Positions 38,636 to 47,730 of a stretch of 64,000 nt of DNA are shown piece after piece. The first letter of the stretch is position 1. Every line of letters begins with the position of its first letter. The DNA is taken from contig NZ_JAPDUG010000001.1 in NCBI RefSeq assembly GCF_026015885.1, positions 806,001 to 870,000 on the forward strand, written 5' to 3'. The DNA is from Halocynthiibacter sp. SDUM655004. Lineage in GTDB: Bacteria > Pseudomonadota > Alphaproteobacteria > Rhodobacterales > Rhodobacteraceae. Under the pieces are notes generated by a model. It was not told the DNA's origin and searched no databases. It was given only the letters and a program-made list of their open reading frames with translations. Made by a program: the position numbers and the translations under genes.

Positions 38636-39654
38636 TACCGCTTATTGCGGTTCCACGTCAGCACAAACGGCACAAAGGCACTGAGGAAAAAGAGCCGCGC
38701 CACATGATGCAGCGCCACATAGGCGGGGTCTGCCTGAACGATGGCGGCCATGGCGACCATGGTTTCAAGCCCGCCTGGTGCAAAGGCAATGATCACATCC
38801 AAAAACGGCAAATGCGTAAAGAGCGAGACGAGACCGGCAAAGACCACCGCGATCACCAGTGCAAGTAGTGTAAAGAGCAATCCAGCAACTGCGGCGCGGC
38901 GCAACATGGCAAGACTCACGCCGCTAAACCGCGACCCAATCAGCGTGCCCATTGTGACAAAGGCAATGACCGAAAGAACGGTTGGAACCTGTCCGGGGGT
39001 GAGGCCCGAACCATGTCCGAAAGAGGAAACGAACATGCTTGAAAGCAAGAGTGCAGCGGGAAGCTTCAATTTGAGAAAAACCAGACCAAGCCCCGTGCCC
39101 AAGACTGCCAATATGCCAAGGTGCATTGGCGAAAGTAGCGTATCAACGGGGATTGGCATTGTCATATCCGCGTCCGTCAAAAGCGCGACAGCGACCGGAA
39201 CAAGCAGCGTCAGGAACAGCACACGGATCGATTGCACCATGGATATCATCGCCGTGTCGGCCCCGACATCGGTCGAGAACCCGAGAACATAGCTCAGGTG
39301 TCCGGGGCTTGATGCGAGGTAGGCTGTTTCTCGGTCCATCGCGAAATACCTCTGAAACATGAAGCCACCAGTCAGCATAATTAGCGCAACTCCGGCACAC
39401 ATACCGATGAGGCTCGCCGGCCAAGCTGCTGCCGCTGCAAGGATTTCCGGCGTAACAGAGGAACCAAGCGCCAAACCGATAATCACGAAAACCACGTTTC
39501 GCACAATGTCTGGCACATCGGTCTTGACCCCGAGCACTCCGGCCAGCGAGACAAAAAACGCAGGCCCCGTCAGGAAAGGCGCGGGAAATTTCAGAAGCCA
39601 CGCGAGGGCTGCACCGCCGATACCAATCAGGAAAGAGACCGCATAGATGCGCAT
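38635..39654 (-). CDS. AbrB-family membrane transporter
   Basis: A 339-residue membrane protein with about ten helices in two similar halves (IGIGGAALAWLLKFPAPFLTG, and a later LPAALLLSSMFVSSFGHGSG). It matches PF05145 (putative transporter once called AmoA or AbrB). It lies 37 bp after the DUF4387 gene, so it may be the last gene of the tct operon and move a product or related acid. Its stop sits against the 3' edge of rnpB with no terminator. Confidence 0.88.
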   Translation of the reverse strand: MRIYAVSFLIGIGGAALAWLLKFPAPFLTGPAFFVSLAGVLGVKTDVPDIVRNVVFVIIGLALGSSVTPEILAAAAAWPASLIGMCAGVALIMLTGGFMFQRYFAMDRETAYLASSPGHLSYVLGFSTDVGADTAMISMVQSIRVLFLTLLVPVAVALLTDADMTMPIPVDTLLSPMHLGILAVLGTGLGLVFLKLKLPAALLLSSMFVSSFGHGSGLTPGQVPTVLSVIAFVTMGTLIGSRFSGVSLAMLRRAAVAGLLFTLLALVIAVVFAGLVSLFTHLPFLDVIIAFAPGGLETMVAMAAIVQADPAYVALHHVARLFFLSAFVPFVLTWNRNKR

Positions 39655-39691
39655 TTGGGTTGCCTTGTTTTTTACATCTGCGCGGGCAGGA

Positions 39692-39994
39692 TTAGTTCAA
39701 AGAGACTTCGGACAAAAGAGCTGCCCATGAGGCGCCATGCATGTCGCGGTCATTAATTGCGCCTTGGATTGCGGGGCGCGGCAAGGAAAACTTTACGACG
39801 TTAAGGGAGGGAATTTCAAAGCGTTTGATTGTCGCGCTTTCCACACCAAATGCGCGCGCGACGCGTTCGGTCGATAGCCCCATGGTGATCTGTTCAAATG
39901 CCGCTACGGAGCCGCAGAATATGTCGACCGTGAGCCAAAATGGCCCTGCGTTTTTGGAGCGTACCTTATAGGCAATCTCGCGGAGGTTAGCCAT
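39692..39994 (-). CDS. DUF4387 domain protein (AtuA-like ferredoxin-fold)
   Basis: A 100-residue protein: IAYKVRSKNAGPFWLTVDIFC at the start, then RVARAFGV near residue 45 and SLPRPAIQGAINDRDMHGASWAALL later. This is DUF4387, usually encoded beside an AtuA-type protein or fused to it. It overlaps the AtuA-like gene by 8 bp, so the two chains are probably made together and form one complex. Its enzymatic part, if any, is unknown. Confidence 0.88.
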   Translation of the reverse strand: MANLREIAYKVRSKNAGPFWLTVDIFCGSVAAFEQITMGLSTERVARAFGVESATIKRFEIPSLNVVKFSLPRPAIQGAINDRDMHGASWAALLSEVSLN

Positions 39995-41342
39995 GTGTGA
40001 TCACCTCCAGCGAGAATGCGTCCATCGGGTCATCCAGCGACAGAGTGTGGTTCAGGCAGAAGCCATACACTGCTCCGCGGTTCAGGCTCGCGGGCGAGAA
40101 GGGGAAGGCGAACGTCGGTTGCTCTTCTTCTTGCGTCAACGGGTGATGTAGCAGGTAGGGGTTAAGCATTTGGCCGATCTCCTCGGCGAGGGCCTGAGTT
40201 CTAGCGCTCACGATGGCGAGCACTCCGATCTCGGGCGCTTGCGCGTGGTTGGTTTCGAGCGCACCAAAGCTTGCATTTTGCCCGATCAACCGCAGTTCAA
40301 TGCTATAGTCATCAGTTGCCAACCCCATACGATCTTCGACCTTGGCGCAACATTTTTGATGAATGTCATCGGCCCAGATTTGCGCATTTTCAACATAGCG
40401 TTGGTCGCGCAGAAGAACGAGCAACACGGTTTGAAAAGCTTCAACCCGCGCGCCTTCGAGCTTCACGGTATAGGGCGATGTCTTGTGCCATTCAGAGCCC
40501 GTTACGCGCACGCGCCGAGCGTCAAGCGCGGTGTATTTCGCATGCGTCACGTCAAGATATCCGCCGGGTTCATAAAGGACGAACGGATCCGAGTTCTCAT
40601 AAAGCATATGCGCCGAAACCGTATGCGGGGTGGCGGCGGAGTCTTCAGCCATGGGCGAAACTGTGAAGCCTTCGTCATCAAACTCGATCATCGCCACGCC
40701 CGATTGCGGGTTGGTGGCACATAGCGCGCCGCATTCGCCAATTTTCGCGCCGTGCCATGCCGCGCCCGCGTGCAAGCCGCGCATCAGAGGGAGAGCGGCG
40801 ATTGTGGCCGTGTCTGTTGTTCGGCCCGCGATAATGATGTCCGCACCTGTATCAATGGCTGCTGCGATTTGCTCCGCGCCAGCAAGGGCAACGATGTTGC
40901 TACAGGACGCTATGGTTTCAGCGTCGATTTCAGGGGCTGCCCCGAGAGGAGAGATACGGCCGTTTTCATAAGCCTCGACCATTTTTGCAGGGTCCTGAGA
41001 TGACCGTAGGACCGCAATCTTAACCTTCTGTCCCAACTCGTCAGCGATCTCGCGCGTTATGTCGAGGAGCCAATCAACTGCGGAGTCGGTGCCGCACGTT
41101 CCGGCAGTTCCGATCACAAGAGGTACGCCCGCTTTGGCACGCGCTTCCATCAGCCCGTGCCATTCCGTCTTCGTCGAGCTTCTGGCGTATTTTGATACCC
41201 CTTGGCCGAGGTACGCGGGGCCGGAATCTGTGCTGCCGCCATCAATGGCGATAATATCTGGTTTCATGGCAAGGCCACGCTCAAGCGCGGCCTTGTCATA
41301 GTTCAATCCGAGGGCTCCGGAGGGGATGAGCACCTTTAACAT
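39987..41342 (-). CDS. AtuA-like acyclic terpene utilisation / DUF1446 family protein
   Basis: A 451-residue protein of the AtuA/DUF1446 family: DIIAIDGGSTDSGPAYLGQG near residue 29, GTAGTCGTDSAVDWL near 98 and DIIIAGRTTDTATIAALPL near 170. In Pseudomonas AtuA is required for growth on acyclic terpenes such as citronellol, but its reaction is not settled, and homologues occur beside carboxylate transporters. Here it follows tctA by 1 bp. A role in processing the imported acid is inferred from position. Confidence 0.9.
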   Translation of the reverse strand: MLKVLIPSGALGLNYDKAALERGLAMKPDIIAIDGGSTDSGPAYLGQGVSKYARSSTKTEWHGLMEARAKAGVPLVIGTAGTCGTDSAVDWLLDITREIADELGQKVKIAVLRSSQDPAKMVEAYENGRISPLGAAPEIDAETIASCSNIVALAGAEQIAAAIDTGADIIIAGRTTDTATIAALPLMRGLHAGAAWHGAKIGECGALCATNPQSGVAMIEFDDEGFTVSPMAEDSAATPHTVSAHMLYENSDPFVLYEPGGYLDVTHAKYTALDARRVRVTGSEWHKTSPYTVKLEGARVEAFQTVLLVLLRDQRYVENAQIWADDIHQKCCAKVEDRMGLATDDYSIELRLIGQNASFGALETNHAQAPEIGVLAIVSARTQALAEEIGQMLNPYLLHHPLTQEEEQPTFAFPFSPASLNRGAVYGFCLNHTLSLDDPMDAFSLEVITHG

Positions 41343-41343
41343 A

Positions 41344-42849
41344 CTAGTCAGTTACTCTCTGTGGTTTCTTCAATACGTTCCGCAGGAACATCGGAGCGAT
41401 GAAGCCTGCAATTGCTGCAACCCAAAGCCCGATCGCAATCGGAGAGGAGAAGAGATAGGCAGGATCGCCTTCACCAATCACCATCGCGCGGCGCAACGCG
41501 TCTTCCATATGACCGCCAAGTAGGATGCCGAGGATCACGGGAACCGTCGGTATATCAAGCTTGCGCAGTACATAGCCAAGAAGACCAAACGCGATCATCA
41601 GCAGGAGGTCAAAGTAGCTTCCCGATAGAGAGTAGATCCCCACGAAAGACACCATTGTAACACCAGGCAATAGGATCGCCGGCGGCACCTGAAGGATACG
41701 CACAAAGATTTTTACCATCGGTACGTTCATCAGAAGCAGCACCACGTTCGCAATCAGCAGCGATGCGATTAGCCCCCAGACAACCTCGGGCCTGTCGGTA
41801 AACAGGGTCGGCCCCGGTGTGATGTTGAGCGTCATCAGGAGCGCGAGAAGTACAGCTGTTGTACCCGAACCAGGCACGCCAAGTGTGAGCATCGGAACAA
41901 GCGCCCCGCCAGCAGCGGAGTTGTTGCCTGCCTCTGGTGCGGCGATCCCTTTGGGAACGCCGGTGCCAAAACCGCCTTTCTCGCCCGCAATAGATTTCTC
42001 GCTCATATAGGCCAGGAAGCTTCCGAGGGAAGCCCCCGCACCGGGCAAGATACCTGCGATAAACCCAACGCCAGAGGCGCGCATCATTGTCCAACGCGTA
42101 GACCAGATATCGGCCCAAGGCACGCGGACCTTCTTGAGCGTCGCGCCAACAGCGCCACCTTTGCCGTGCCCCTCGATAAAGAAGAACACTTCGGCAATCG
42201 CAAAGAGCCCGACGATAGCAACGAGGAAATCGATCCCGTCAAAGAGGTGCAGGTTGCCCCCTGTGAGGCGCGGCATACCCGAGGAGCTGTCCACACCAAT
42301 CATCGCGATCCCGAGGCCAAGGCATGAGGCGAGCGCGGCTTTCGCTTGGTTGTTGCTCGCCATGCCGCCAAGTGTGCAGAAGGCGAGCAAATACAGCGCG
42401 AAGTATTCCGCAGGACCAAAGACATAAGCAACCCGCGCCAGCATCGGTGCCAAGAGCATCAAGCCGATGGTCGCAAGAAGAGCGCCAACGAAGGATGCAA
42501 CGCCGGAAAGAACGAGCGCATCGCCCGCGCGTCCGGCCTTGGCCATCGGGTAGCCATCGAGCGTGGTCATGAGCGCAGGTTCATCGCCGGGTATGTTAAG
42601 CAGGATCGAACTGATCCGCCCGCCATACATCGCGCCGTAGTAAACCGCGGTCATCAAGACAAGCGCAGAGGTTGCATCAAGGCCAAGCGTGAAGGTTACA
42701 GGAATAAGGATCGCAACGCCGTTGCTAGGCCCAAGACCAGGTAGCGCACCGATGATTGTTCCGAGAAAACAGCCGACCACCGCCAGCATCAACGTGTAGG
42801 GCGACAGGGCGATCGAAAACCCCAATGAGAGGTTTGCAAGAATATCCAT
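41344..42849 (-). CDS. tctA: Tripartite tricarboxylate transporter permease, TctA
   Basis: A 501-residue permease with about twelve helices and the TctA signature GALPGLGPSNGVAILIPVTF near residue 35. A conserved second copy (GFIAGILPGAGASLGSFLAYM) lies near 260. It is the large membrane unit that imports a carboxylate with a proton or sodium gradient. It is flanked by tctB and an AtuA-like gene on the same strand, with only short gaps. Confidence 0.96.
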   Translation of the reverse strand: MDILANLSLGFSIALSPYTLMLAVVGCFLGTIIGALPGLGPSNGVAILIPVTFTLGLDATSALVLMTAVYYGAMYGGRISSILLNIPGDEPALMTTLDGYPMAKAGRAGDALVLSGVASFVGALLATIGLMLLAPMLARVAYVFGPAEYFALYLLAFCTLGGMASNNQAKAALASCLGLGIAMIGVDSSSGMPRLTGGNLHLFDGIDFLVAIVGLFAIAEVFFFIEGHGKGGAVGATLKKVRVPWADIWSTRWTMMRASGVGFIAGILPGAGASLGSFLAYMSEKSIAGEKGGFGTGVPKGIAAPEAGNNSAAGGALVPMLTLGVPGSGTTAVLLALLMTLNITPGPTLFTDRPEVVWGLIASLLIANVVLLLMNVPMVKIFVRILQVPPAILLPGVTMVSFVGIYSLSGSYFDLLLMIAFGLLGYVLRKLDIPTVPVILGILLGGHMEDALRRAMVIGEGDPAYLFSSPIAIGLWVAAIAGFIAPMFLRNVLKKPQRVTD

Positions 42850-42864
42850 GATGTGCCGCTCCGG

Positions 42865-43302
42865 TTAGAACAGGCCTTTGGGGAAGGGGACAAGCCCAAG
42901 ACCCAAGGCGTATTTGAATACAACGTAAAGACCCGCAGAAAGACCAAGCCCAGCAACAGCAGCACGGGCGGGTTTCGGCCCGATCTGATAACTCAGGAAC
43001 CCAGCGGCAATGGCTGTCGGGATAAGAAAACCAAGCGGTTTAAGCGCGTAGGCATAGGCCACAAGCACCACAACAGAGAGTGCGATTGCACCGAAGGTGC
43101 GCGCAGCAGGCCACTCTGGTTCGGGGTCAGGCTTCAGGACCATAAAACAGGCACAGATCGCAGCGACGATCCCGATCCCGATGGGAAAGGCCTTAGGTCC
43201 GACAGGGTCTGACAAAAAGCTGGTCTGGATTTGTGTGGCGCTCGCGATATATGCGAGCGCCACAACGGCCATGACCAGACCAAAGATCCGGTCACTTGCC
43301 AT
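42865..43302 (-). CDS. tctB: Tripartite tricarboxylate transporter small permease, TctB
   Basis: A 145-residue protein with four helices, including FGLVMAVVALAYIASATQI, GIVAAICACFMVL and AIALSVVVLVAYAYALKPLGF. It is the poorly conserved TctB partner. Its start shares one base with the tctC stop. Together with TctA it forms the membrane channel. The assignment relies on size, helix count and its place between tctC and tctA. Confidence 0.92.
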   Translation of the reverse strand: MASDRIFGLVMAVVALAYIASATQIQTSFLSDPVGPKAFPIGIGIVAAICACFMVLKPDPEPEWPAARTFGAIALSVVVLVAYAYALKPLGFLIPTAIAAGFLSYQIGPKPARAAVAGLGLSAGLYVVFKYALGLGLVPFPKGLF

Positions 43303-44270
43303 TACTGGATAACCCCGATGTCTTTGGACAGCTGGTTGATCTCGGCTACGAGTCCGTCAACGTAGGCTTGGAAGTCGCTTCCGACCATTGTGAATGGGGC
43401 AAGGCCGTTTGCGGCCATGGCTTCTTTCCACTCATCGGAATCTGCAACTTTTTGAAGGCGGTCTGCCCATTTGTTGAAGTCGTCATCCGAAATGCCCTTC
43501 GGCACATAGAGCCCACGCCAGTTCACAGCAACAACGTCAAAGCCTTGCTCCTTGGCGGTCGGGATATCGTCAAAGCCGGGGATGCGCTCTTCGGTGAGAA
43601 CCGCCAGAACCCGAACTTCATCAGCATTCAGGAAGCCAACCACTTCAGACATGTCACCGGTCATGGCTTGGGTAAAGCCACCGATGGTCTGGGTGATCGC
43701 ATCTGCGCCGCCGTCAACACCGATGTATTTGATCTTGGTGATGTCGGTGAAGCCTGCGCGCTGAAGCAGCATCAGAGGCTTGAGGTGGTCAAAGCCGCCA
43801 ACCGCAGAGCCGCCAGCAAAGGCAACAGAACCAGGGTCTGCTTTGATCGCGTCGATCATGTCACCGAGGTTTTGGAACGGGCTATCCTTGGCAACAACAA
43901 TTACGCCGGGGTCCGCACCGATCGCGCCCACAAAGCGCACCTGATCCGCTGTCATTCCGGCATAAGCATTTTGCGCCAGACGCGTGGATGTGGCCGAAGA
44001 GGCCGCCACGATCAACTCGGCGTCGTCATTGCGCTCTGCAACCACGTGGTTGAACGCAAGGCCGCCACCGCCGCCTGCCATGTTTGTAACCTGAATCGGG
44101 CTATCAACCGCGCCGATGTCATGCATGATTTTGCCGATTTGACGGCAGGTGAAATCCCAGCCGCCGCCGGGGTTGGCTGGCGCAATACATTCCGCCGCCG
44201 TAGCAGCGCTGGTTGCACCAAGTCCGATCACCGCACTCGTCATGAGCGCTTTAACAAAACGTGTCGTCAT
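43302..44270 (-). CDS. tctC: Tripartite tricarboxylate transporter periplasmic binding protein, TctC
   Basis: A 322-residue secreted protein with signal MTTRFVKALMTSAVIGLGATSAATAA and the Bug/TctC core (NPGGGWDFTCRQIGKIM..., then NMAGGGGGLAFNHV, GGFDHLKPLML). It binds the acid in the periplasm and delivers it to TctAB. The GGAGGAAACT ribosome site is strong, as expected for an abundant binding protein. It is the first gene of the operon and is divergent from the regulator genes. Confidence 0.95.
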   Translation of the reverse strand: MTTRFVKALMTSAVIGLGATSAATAAECIAPANPGGGWDFTCRQIGKIMHDIGAVDSPIQVTNMAGGGGGLAFNHVVAERNDDAELIVAASSATSTRLAQNAYAGMTADQVRFVGAIGADPGVIVVAKDSPFQNLGDMIDAIKADPGSVAFAGGSAVGGFDHLKPLMLLQRAGFTDITKIKYIGVDGGADAITQTIGGFTQAMTGDMSEVVGFLNADEVRVLAVLTEERIPGFDDIPTAKEQGFDVVAVNWRGLYVPKGISDDDFNKWADRLQKVADSDEWKEAMAANGLAPFTMVGSDFQAYVDGLVAEINQLSKDIGVIQ

Positions 44271-44331
44271 AGTTTCCTCCCATTTGACATCCGAGCCTTC
44301 GCTCGCACATGCTTAGTTGCGCTAACCAACC

Positions 44332-44347
44332 TGACACGAACCTGTCA
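44332..44347. promoter_or_regulatory. Inverted repeat in the tctC-tctD divergent gap, candidate regulator site
   Basis: TGACA (44332-44336), six bases, TGTCA (44343-44347), forms a short perfect inverted repeat in the 100-bp gap between divergent tctC and the response regulator. Its place fits a TctD binding site controlling both directions. OmpR-type regulators often use direct repeats, so the call is cautious. Confidence 0.4.
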
Positions 44348-44370
44348 TGATCATCGCAAGGGAGCATTGC

Positions 44371-45039
44371 GTGCGATTTCTTCTGGTCGAAGATAACATG
44401 GATTTGGCTCAGGCCGTAATGGATTGTCTGGCGCTGGACGGGCACGCCATTGATCACGCAAGAGATTTGGCCTCCGCGCAGGACTGTATCAACGCCGCGC
44501 CTTATGACCTTATTTTGCTGGATATCATGCTTCCAGACGGTGACGGGCGAGACTTTTTGGCCCGTCACAGGCGCAACGCAAACAGCACGCCAGTGATCGT
44601 TTTGACCGCCCGTTCGGAGGTCTCTGATAGGGTCGGATTGCTCGATTTGGGGGCGGATGATTACATTACGAAACCTTTCGATTTCACCGAACTTGAGGCC
44701 CGTTGCCGCGCCGTTTTGCGCCGACAGGGCGGGGTTGCTGACAACGTCAGGAGCTTTGGTGGTGCCGAACTTGATTCGCTTGCAGGGGCGATTCGTGCGG
44801 GAGGCGAGTCGCATCCTTTGCGCAATCGCGAGCTACGGCTTCTGGAGGTATTCTTTACCTCGCCCGGGCAAATTTTCTCAAAATCGCATCTCATGGATCG
44901 GCTGTTTTCTTTTTCTGATGATGTGTCGGAAAACGCAATCGAGGTTTATATCGGGCGGCTTAGGCGCAAACTCGAAGGCTCGGGCGCGCGGATCGAAACC
45001 GTGCGCGGCCTTGGCTATCGTCTGGTTGAAGCTACATGA
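44371..45039 (+). CDS. tctD: TctD-like OmpR-family response regulator
   Basis: A 222-residue protein: receiver domain with phospho-acceptor Asp near residue 51 (LILLDIMLP), Lys in YITKPF, and a C-terminal winged helix (about 125-220) ending in VRGLGYRLVE. It probably activates tct expression when phosphorylated by the downstream kinase. GTG at 44371 with AAGGGAG eight bases upstream is preferred over ATG 44347, which would place the start inside the inverted repeat. Its stop overlaps the kinase start by 4 bp. Confidence 0.93.
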   Translation: MRFLLVEDNMDLAQAVMDCLALDGHAIDHARDLASAQDCINAAPYDLILLDIMLPDGDGRDFLARHRRNANSTPVIVLTARSEVSDRVGLLDLGADDYITKPFDFTELEARCRAVLRRQGGVADNVRSFGGAELDSLAGAIRAGGESHPLRNRELRLLEVFFTSPGQIFSKSHLMDRLFSFSDDVSENAIEVYIGRLRRKLEGSGARIETVRGLGYRLVEAT

Positions 45040-46400
45040 AACGACGCTCGTACCGCACGTCAATCCGCCGACGGTTGTTGCTCCAGCTATTTACCATGGC
45101 GGCACTCTTGTCGCTTGCCTTTTTCCTCGTGGTTCGCGCGGTGGCCGAACGTGCGGCTGCAGACACCCAAGACAACATCCTGCTCGCTTCGGCGACCTCA
45201 ATCGCGGATGCCATTTACTCTGAACAAGGGGCGGTGGCGGTTGATCTGCCGTATTCGGCGCTGTCGATGTTGGGCAGTATCTCTGAGGATCGCGTGTTCT
45301 ACCGCGTTCTGATCGGAGAGGAGACGCTCACGGGGTATGATGATTTGCCGCTTCCTTCGCCTGCGCAGGGGGAGTTTGAAACCTTCATGTTCCGCGGTGA
45401 GGAGGTGCGTAGCGCGACCGTTACGCGCACCGTTAGCTCGGGGGGCTCCAAAGAACGGGCAACCGTGATCGTGGCGCAAACGCGCCTTGGACTTGCTGCA
45501 ATCTCGCAGCGAATTTCGGGTATGGCGGCGGTTGTTGGTTTTGGGTTTCTGCTCGTTGCAACTGCGCTAAGCCTTGTTGCCGCGCAATCTGCCCTTGCTC
45601 CGCTCAATCGGATGACCCAATCGGTTGCGCGGCGCGGGCCGGACGATCTGCGCCCTGTTGATACGCAAACCCCAAGCGAGCTTGTGCCGTTGGTGGATGC
45701 GCTCAATAGCTTCATGGCGCGGCTTAAGGCATCATTGACCCAGTCCGAGGAGTTTATCGCAGAAGCGGCCCATCGCGTGCGTACGCCGCTTGCAACGGTG
45801 CGTGCGCAGGCGCAGATGACCTTGCGCCGTTCCGAAAAGCCGGAGAACAAGGCCTCGCTCCGTGCTATGATCCGTGCAGTGGATGAAAGCAGCCGTTCGG
45901 CTGGGCAGTTGCTGGACCATGCGATGGTGAGCCTCCGTACGGATCAGCTTCAGGACGAGGTGTTTGATCTTGTAGAGCTGACGCAAGACACCGTTGCGCA
46001 CCTGCGCCCAACGGCTGACCTCAAGGATATTGCCATTTCAGTTGAGCTTTATGTTGAGACGCTTCCTATACGGGGCGATGAAATCCTCATGCAAAATGCG
46101 CTGCGCAATGTGCTCGATAACGCCATCAAATACTCGCCCGAGGACAGCGACATCACCGTCCGGATAACCGAAGAGCCGCGCATATCCTTCGTCGATCAGG
46201 GGCGCGGATTTTCCGCCGATGATTTGGGCGATATCACCAAACGGTTCTCGCGAGGCGCAAATGTTGGAGATATTGTTGGATCAGGACTTGGTTTGACAAT
46301 CGCAGATGAGGTTATGCGCGCCCATGGCGGCACATTGGAAATTGCGCCGAATGAAGAAGGGAGAGGCTCATGCGTTTCGCTCGTATATCCACGCGATTAA
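45036..46400 (+). CDS. tctE: TctE-like sensor histidine kinase
   Basis: A 454-residue protein. Helix 1 (about 13-34) and helix 2 (about 162-184) flank a roughly 125-residue periplasmic region. HAMP-like linker, phosphoacceptor His at residue 246 (EEFIAEAAHRVRTPLATVR) and HATPase N/G boxes (NVLDNAIKYSPED, DQGRGFSADD, GSGLGLTIADEV) follow. The periplasmic sensor (2CSK_N-like) could bind an acid directly or a loaded binding protein. The end overlaps the next gene by 31 bp. Confidence 0.95.
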   Translation: MKRRSYRTSIRRRLLLQLFTMAALLSLAFFLVVRAVAERAAADTQDNILLASATSIADAIYSEQGAVAVDLPYSALSMLGSISEDRVFYRVLIGEETLTGYDDLPLPSPAQGEFETFMFRGEEVRSATVTRTVSSGGSKERATVIVAQTRLGLAAISQRISGMAAVVGFGFLLVATALSLVAAQSALAPLNRMTQSVARRGPDDLRPVDTQTPSELVPLVDALNSFMARLKASLTQSEEFIAEAAHRVRTPLATVRAQAQMTLRRSEKPENKASLRAMIRAVDESSRSAGQLLDHAMVSLRTDQLQDEVFDLVELTQDTVAHLRPTADLKDIAISVELYVETLPIRGDEILMQNALRNVLDNAIKYSPEDSDITVRITEEPRISFVDQGRGFSADDLGDITKRFSRGANVGDIVGSGLGLTIADEVMRAHGGTLEIAPNEEGRGSCVSLVYPRD

Positions 46401-47419
46401 TCGCCGTGTTGCTCACGCACCTCGCTTTCGCTCTCGGCGCTTCTGCGTTTGAAATAGAGGATCGCCGTCAGTATCCGGCAGAAGACGGCGCGCGTGAATT
46501 GCGTATTATCTCGACAGCCGATGCTCCGGTGTTTGAGCCGATCATTCGCGCCTTTCAACTGGCGCATCCAGATGTGGCAATCGACTATGTAATCGCCAGC
46601 AGTACCGAGCTCATGAAAGCCATATCTGAGGAAGAGGCCGATTTTGATCTCGCAATCTCAAGCGCGATGGACCTCCAAACAAAGCTCGCAAATGACGGGT
46701 TTGCGCTTGACTACCGCTCCGAAGCGACGGATGCCTTGCCAAAATGGGCCAAGTGGCACGACCAGATCTTCGCCTTTACCCAAGAGCCAGCCGTGATGGT
46801 GATAGCGGAGGGGGCTTTTGCCAATCGCCCCGCGCCGCGCACACGTGATGATCTGATTGCGATGCTGCGTGACAATCCTGCAGAGTTTGACGGGCGCATC
46901 GGAACATACGACGTGCGGATTTCGGGCGCGGGGTACCTCTTTGCCACGCAGGATTCGCGCAACACAGATTCTTATTGGCGGCTGACCGAGGTTATGGGGC
47001 GCCTCAATGCGCAGCTATACAGTGGGTCAAAAGCGATGATCGAGGATGTTGCCGCGGGGCGGCTCGCGCTCGCGTACAATGTGGTCGGAAGCTATGCCGC
47101 GCAGCGTCTCGCGGATACGCCGGGGATTCGGATTGTGCCGTTTGAGGATTTTCTGTCTGTTATGCTCCGCACAGCGCTGATCCCAAAGAACGCGCAAAAT
47201 ATCGAAGACGCGGGGCTGATGATTGATTTTCTTGTGCAATTGAACCAGCGCGAGGACATTGAGCAGGAGACCTATCTTGCTCCGGTTAGCGCCCAATCCC
47301 TTAATGAAAACTACGCCGCGCGCCCCATTCGACTTGGCCCCGGACTGCTGGTTTTTCTCGACCGGCTCAAGAAAGAGACCTTTTTACGAAACTGGGAAAA
47401 CGCCATCGTGCAGAAATAG
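46370..47419 (+). CDS. Periplasmic substrate-binding protein linked to the TctE-like kinase
   Basis: A 349-residue protein with a signal ([27 protein letters not shown]) and a type 2 periplasmic binding fold of the Fe(III)/ABC class ([31 protein letters not shown]). It starts inside the kinase gene (31-bp overlap) with a strong ribosome site (GAAGGGAGAGG) in the kinase frame. No ABC permease or ATPase is near it. A sensory rather than transport role, feeding the kinase, is inferred. Confidence 0.85.
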   Translation: MRFARISTRLIAVLLTHLAFALGASAFEIEDRRQYPAEDGARELRIISTADAPVFEPIIRAFQLAHPDVAIDYVIASSTELMKAISEEEADFDLAISSAMDLQTKLANDGFALDYRSEATDALPKWAKWHDQIFAFTQEPAVMVIAEGAFANRPAPRTRDDLIAMLRDNPAEFDGRIGTYDVRISGAGYLFATQDSRNTDSYWRLTEVMGRLNAQLYSGSKAMIEDVAAGRLALAYNVVGSYAAQRLADTPGIRIVPFEDFLSVMLRTALIPKNAQNIEDAGLMIDFLVQLNQREDIEQETYLAPVSAQSLNENYAARPIRLGPGLLVFLDRLKKETFLRNWENAIVQK

Positions 47420-47451
47420 GCGGAATTCATCGAGGTTTTCGCGGATAGCGG

Positions 47452-47479
47452 TTGACTCTGCGCGGCATAGGCTTAAAAG
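47452..47479 (+). promoter_or_regulatory. Candidate rpmG promoter
   Basis: TTGACT (47452-47457), 16 bases, TAAAAG (47474-47479). The leader to the rpmG start also holds GGCGCA-TTC-TGCGCC (47501-47515), a small perfect hairpin about 20 bases before the start codon. Confidence 0.45.
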
Positions 47480-47534
47480 GCGGGCTTCAAGGATTTCTCG
47501 GGCGCATTCTGCGCCTGCGTTGAGGAGCACTATT

Positions 47535-47702
47535 ATGGCGAAGCCGACCACAATCAAGATCCGCCTGAACTCGTCCGCGGGCACCGGCCACTTTTACGTG
47601 ACCAAGAAAAACGCCCGTACCATGACCGAGAAGATGGTTGTGAACAAATACGACCCAGTCGTGCGCAAGCACGTTGAGTACAAAGAAGGCAAAATCAAGT
47701 AA
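47535..47702 (+). CDS. rpmG: 50S ribosomal protein L33
   Basis: A 55-residue protein: [21 protein letters not shown] at the start and [19 protein letters not shown] at the end. This is the cysteine-free L33 form. Length and basic composition are typical. TGAGGAG lies nine bases before the ATG at 47535; a longer frame from 47259 has no such similarity. A terminator follows the stop. Confidence 0.97.
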   Translation: MAKPTTIKIRLNSSAGTGHFYVTKKNARTMTEKMVVNKYDPVVRKHVEYKEGKIK

Positions 47703-47730
47703 GCTTGATTTTACTTTTTGAGTTTGAAAG

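Noticed and set aside
43296-44396. 366-residue reading frame antisense to tctC
   Set aside because: It has low-complexity Arg/His content, no family and covers a well-supported binding-protein gene.
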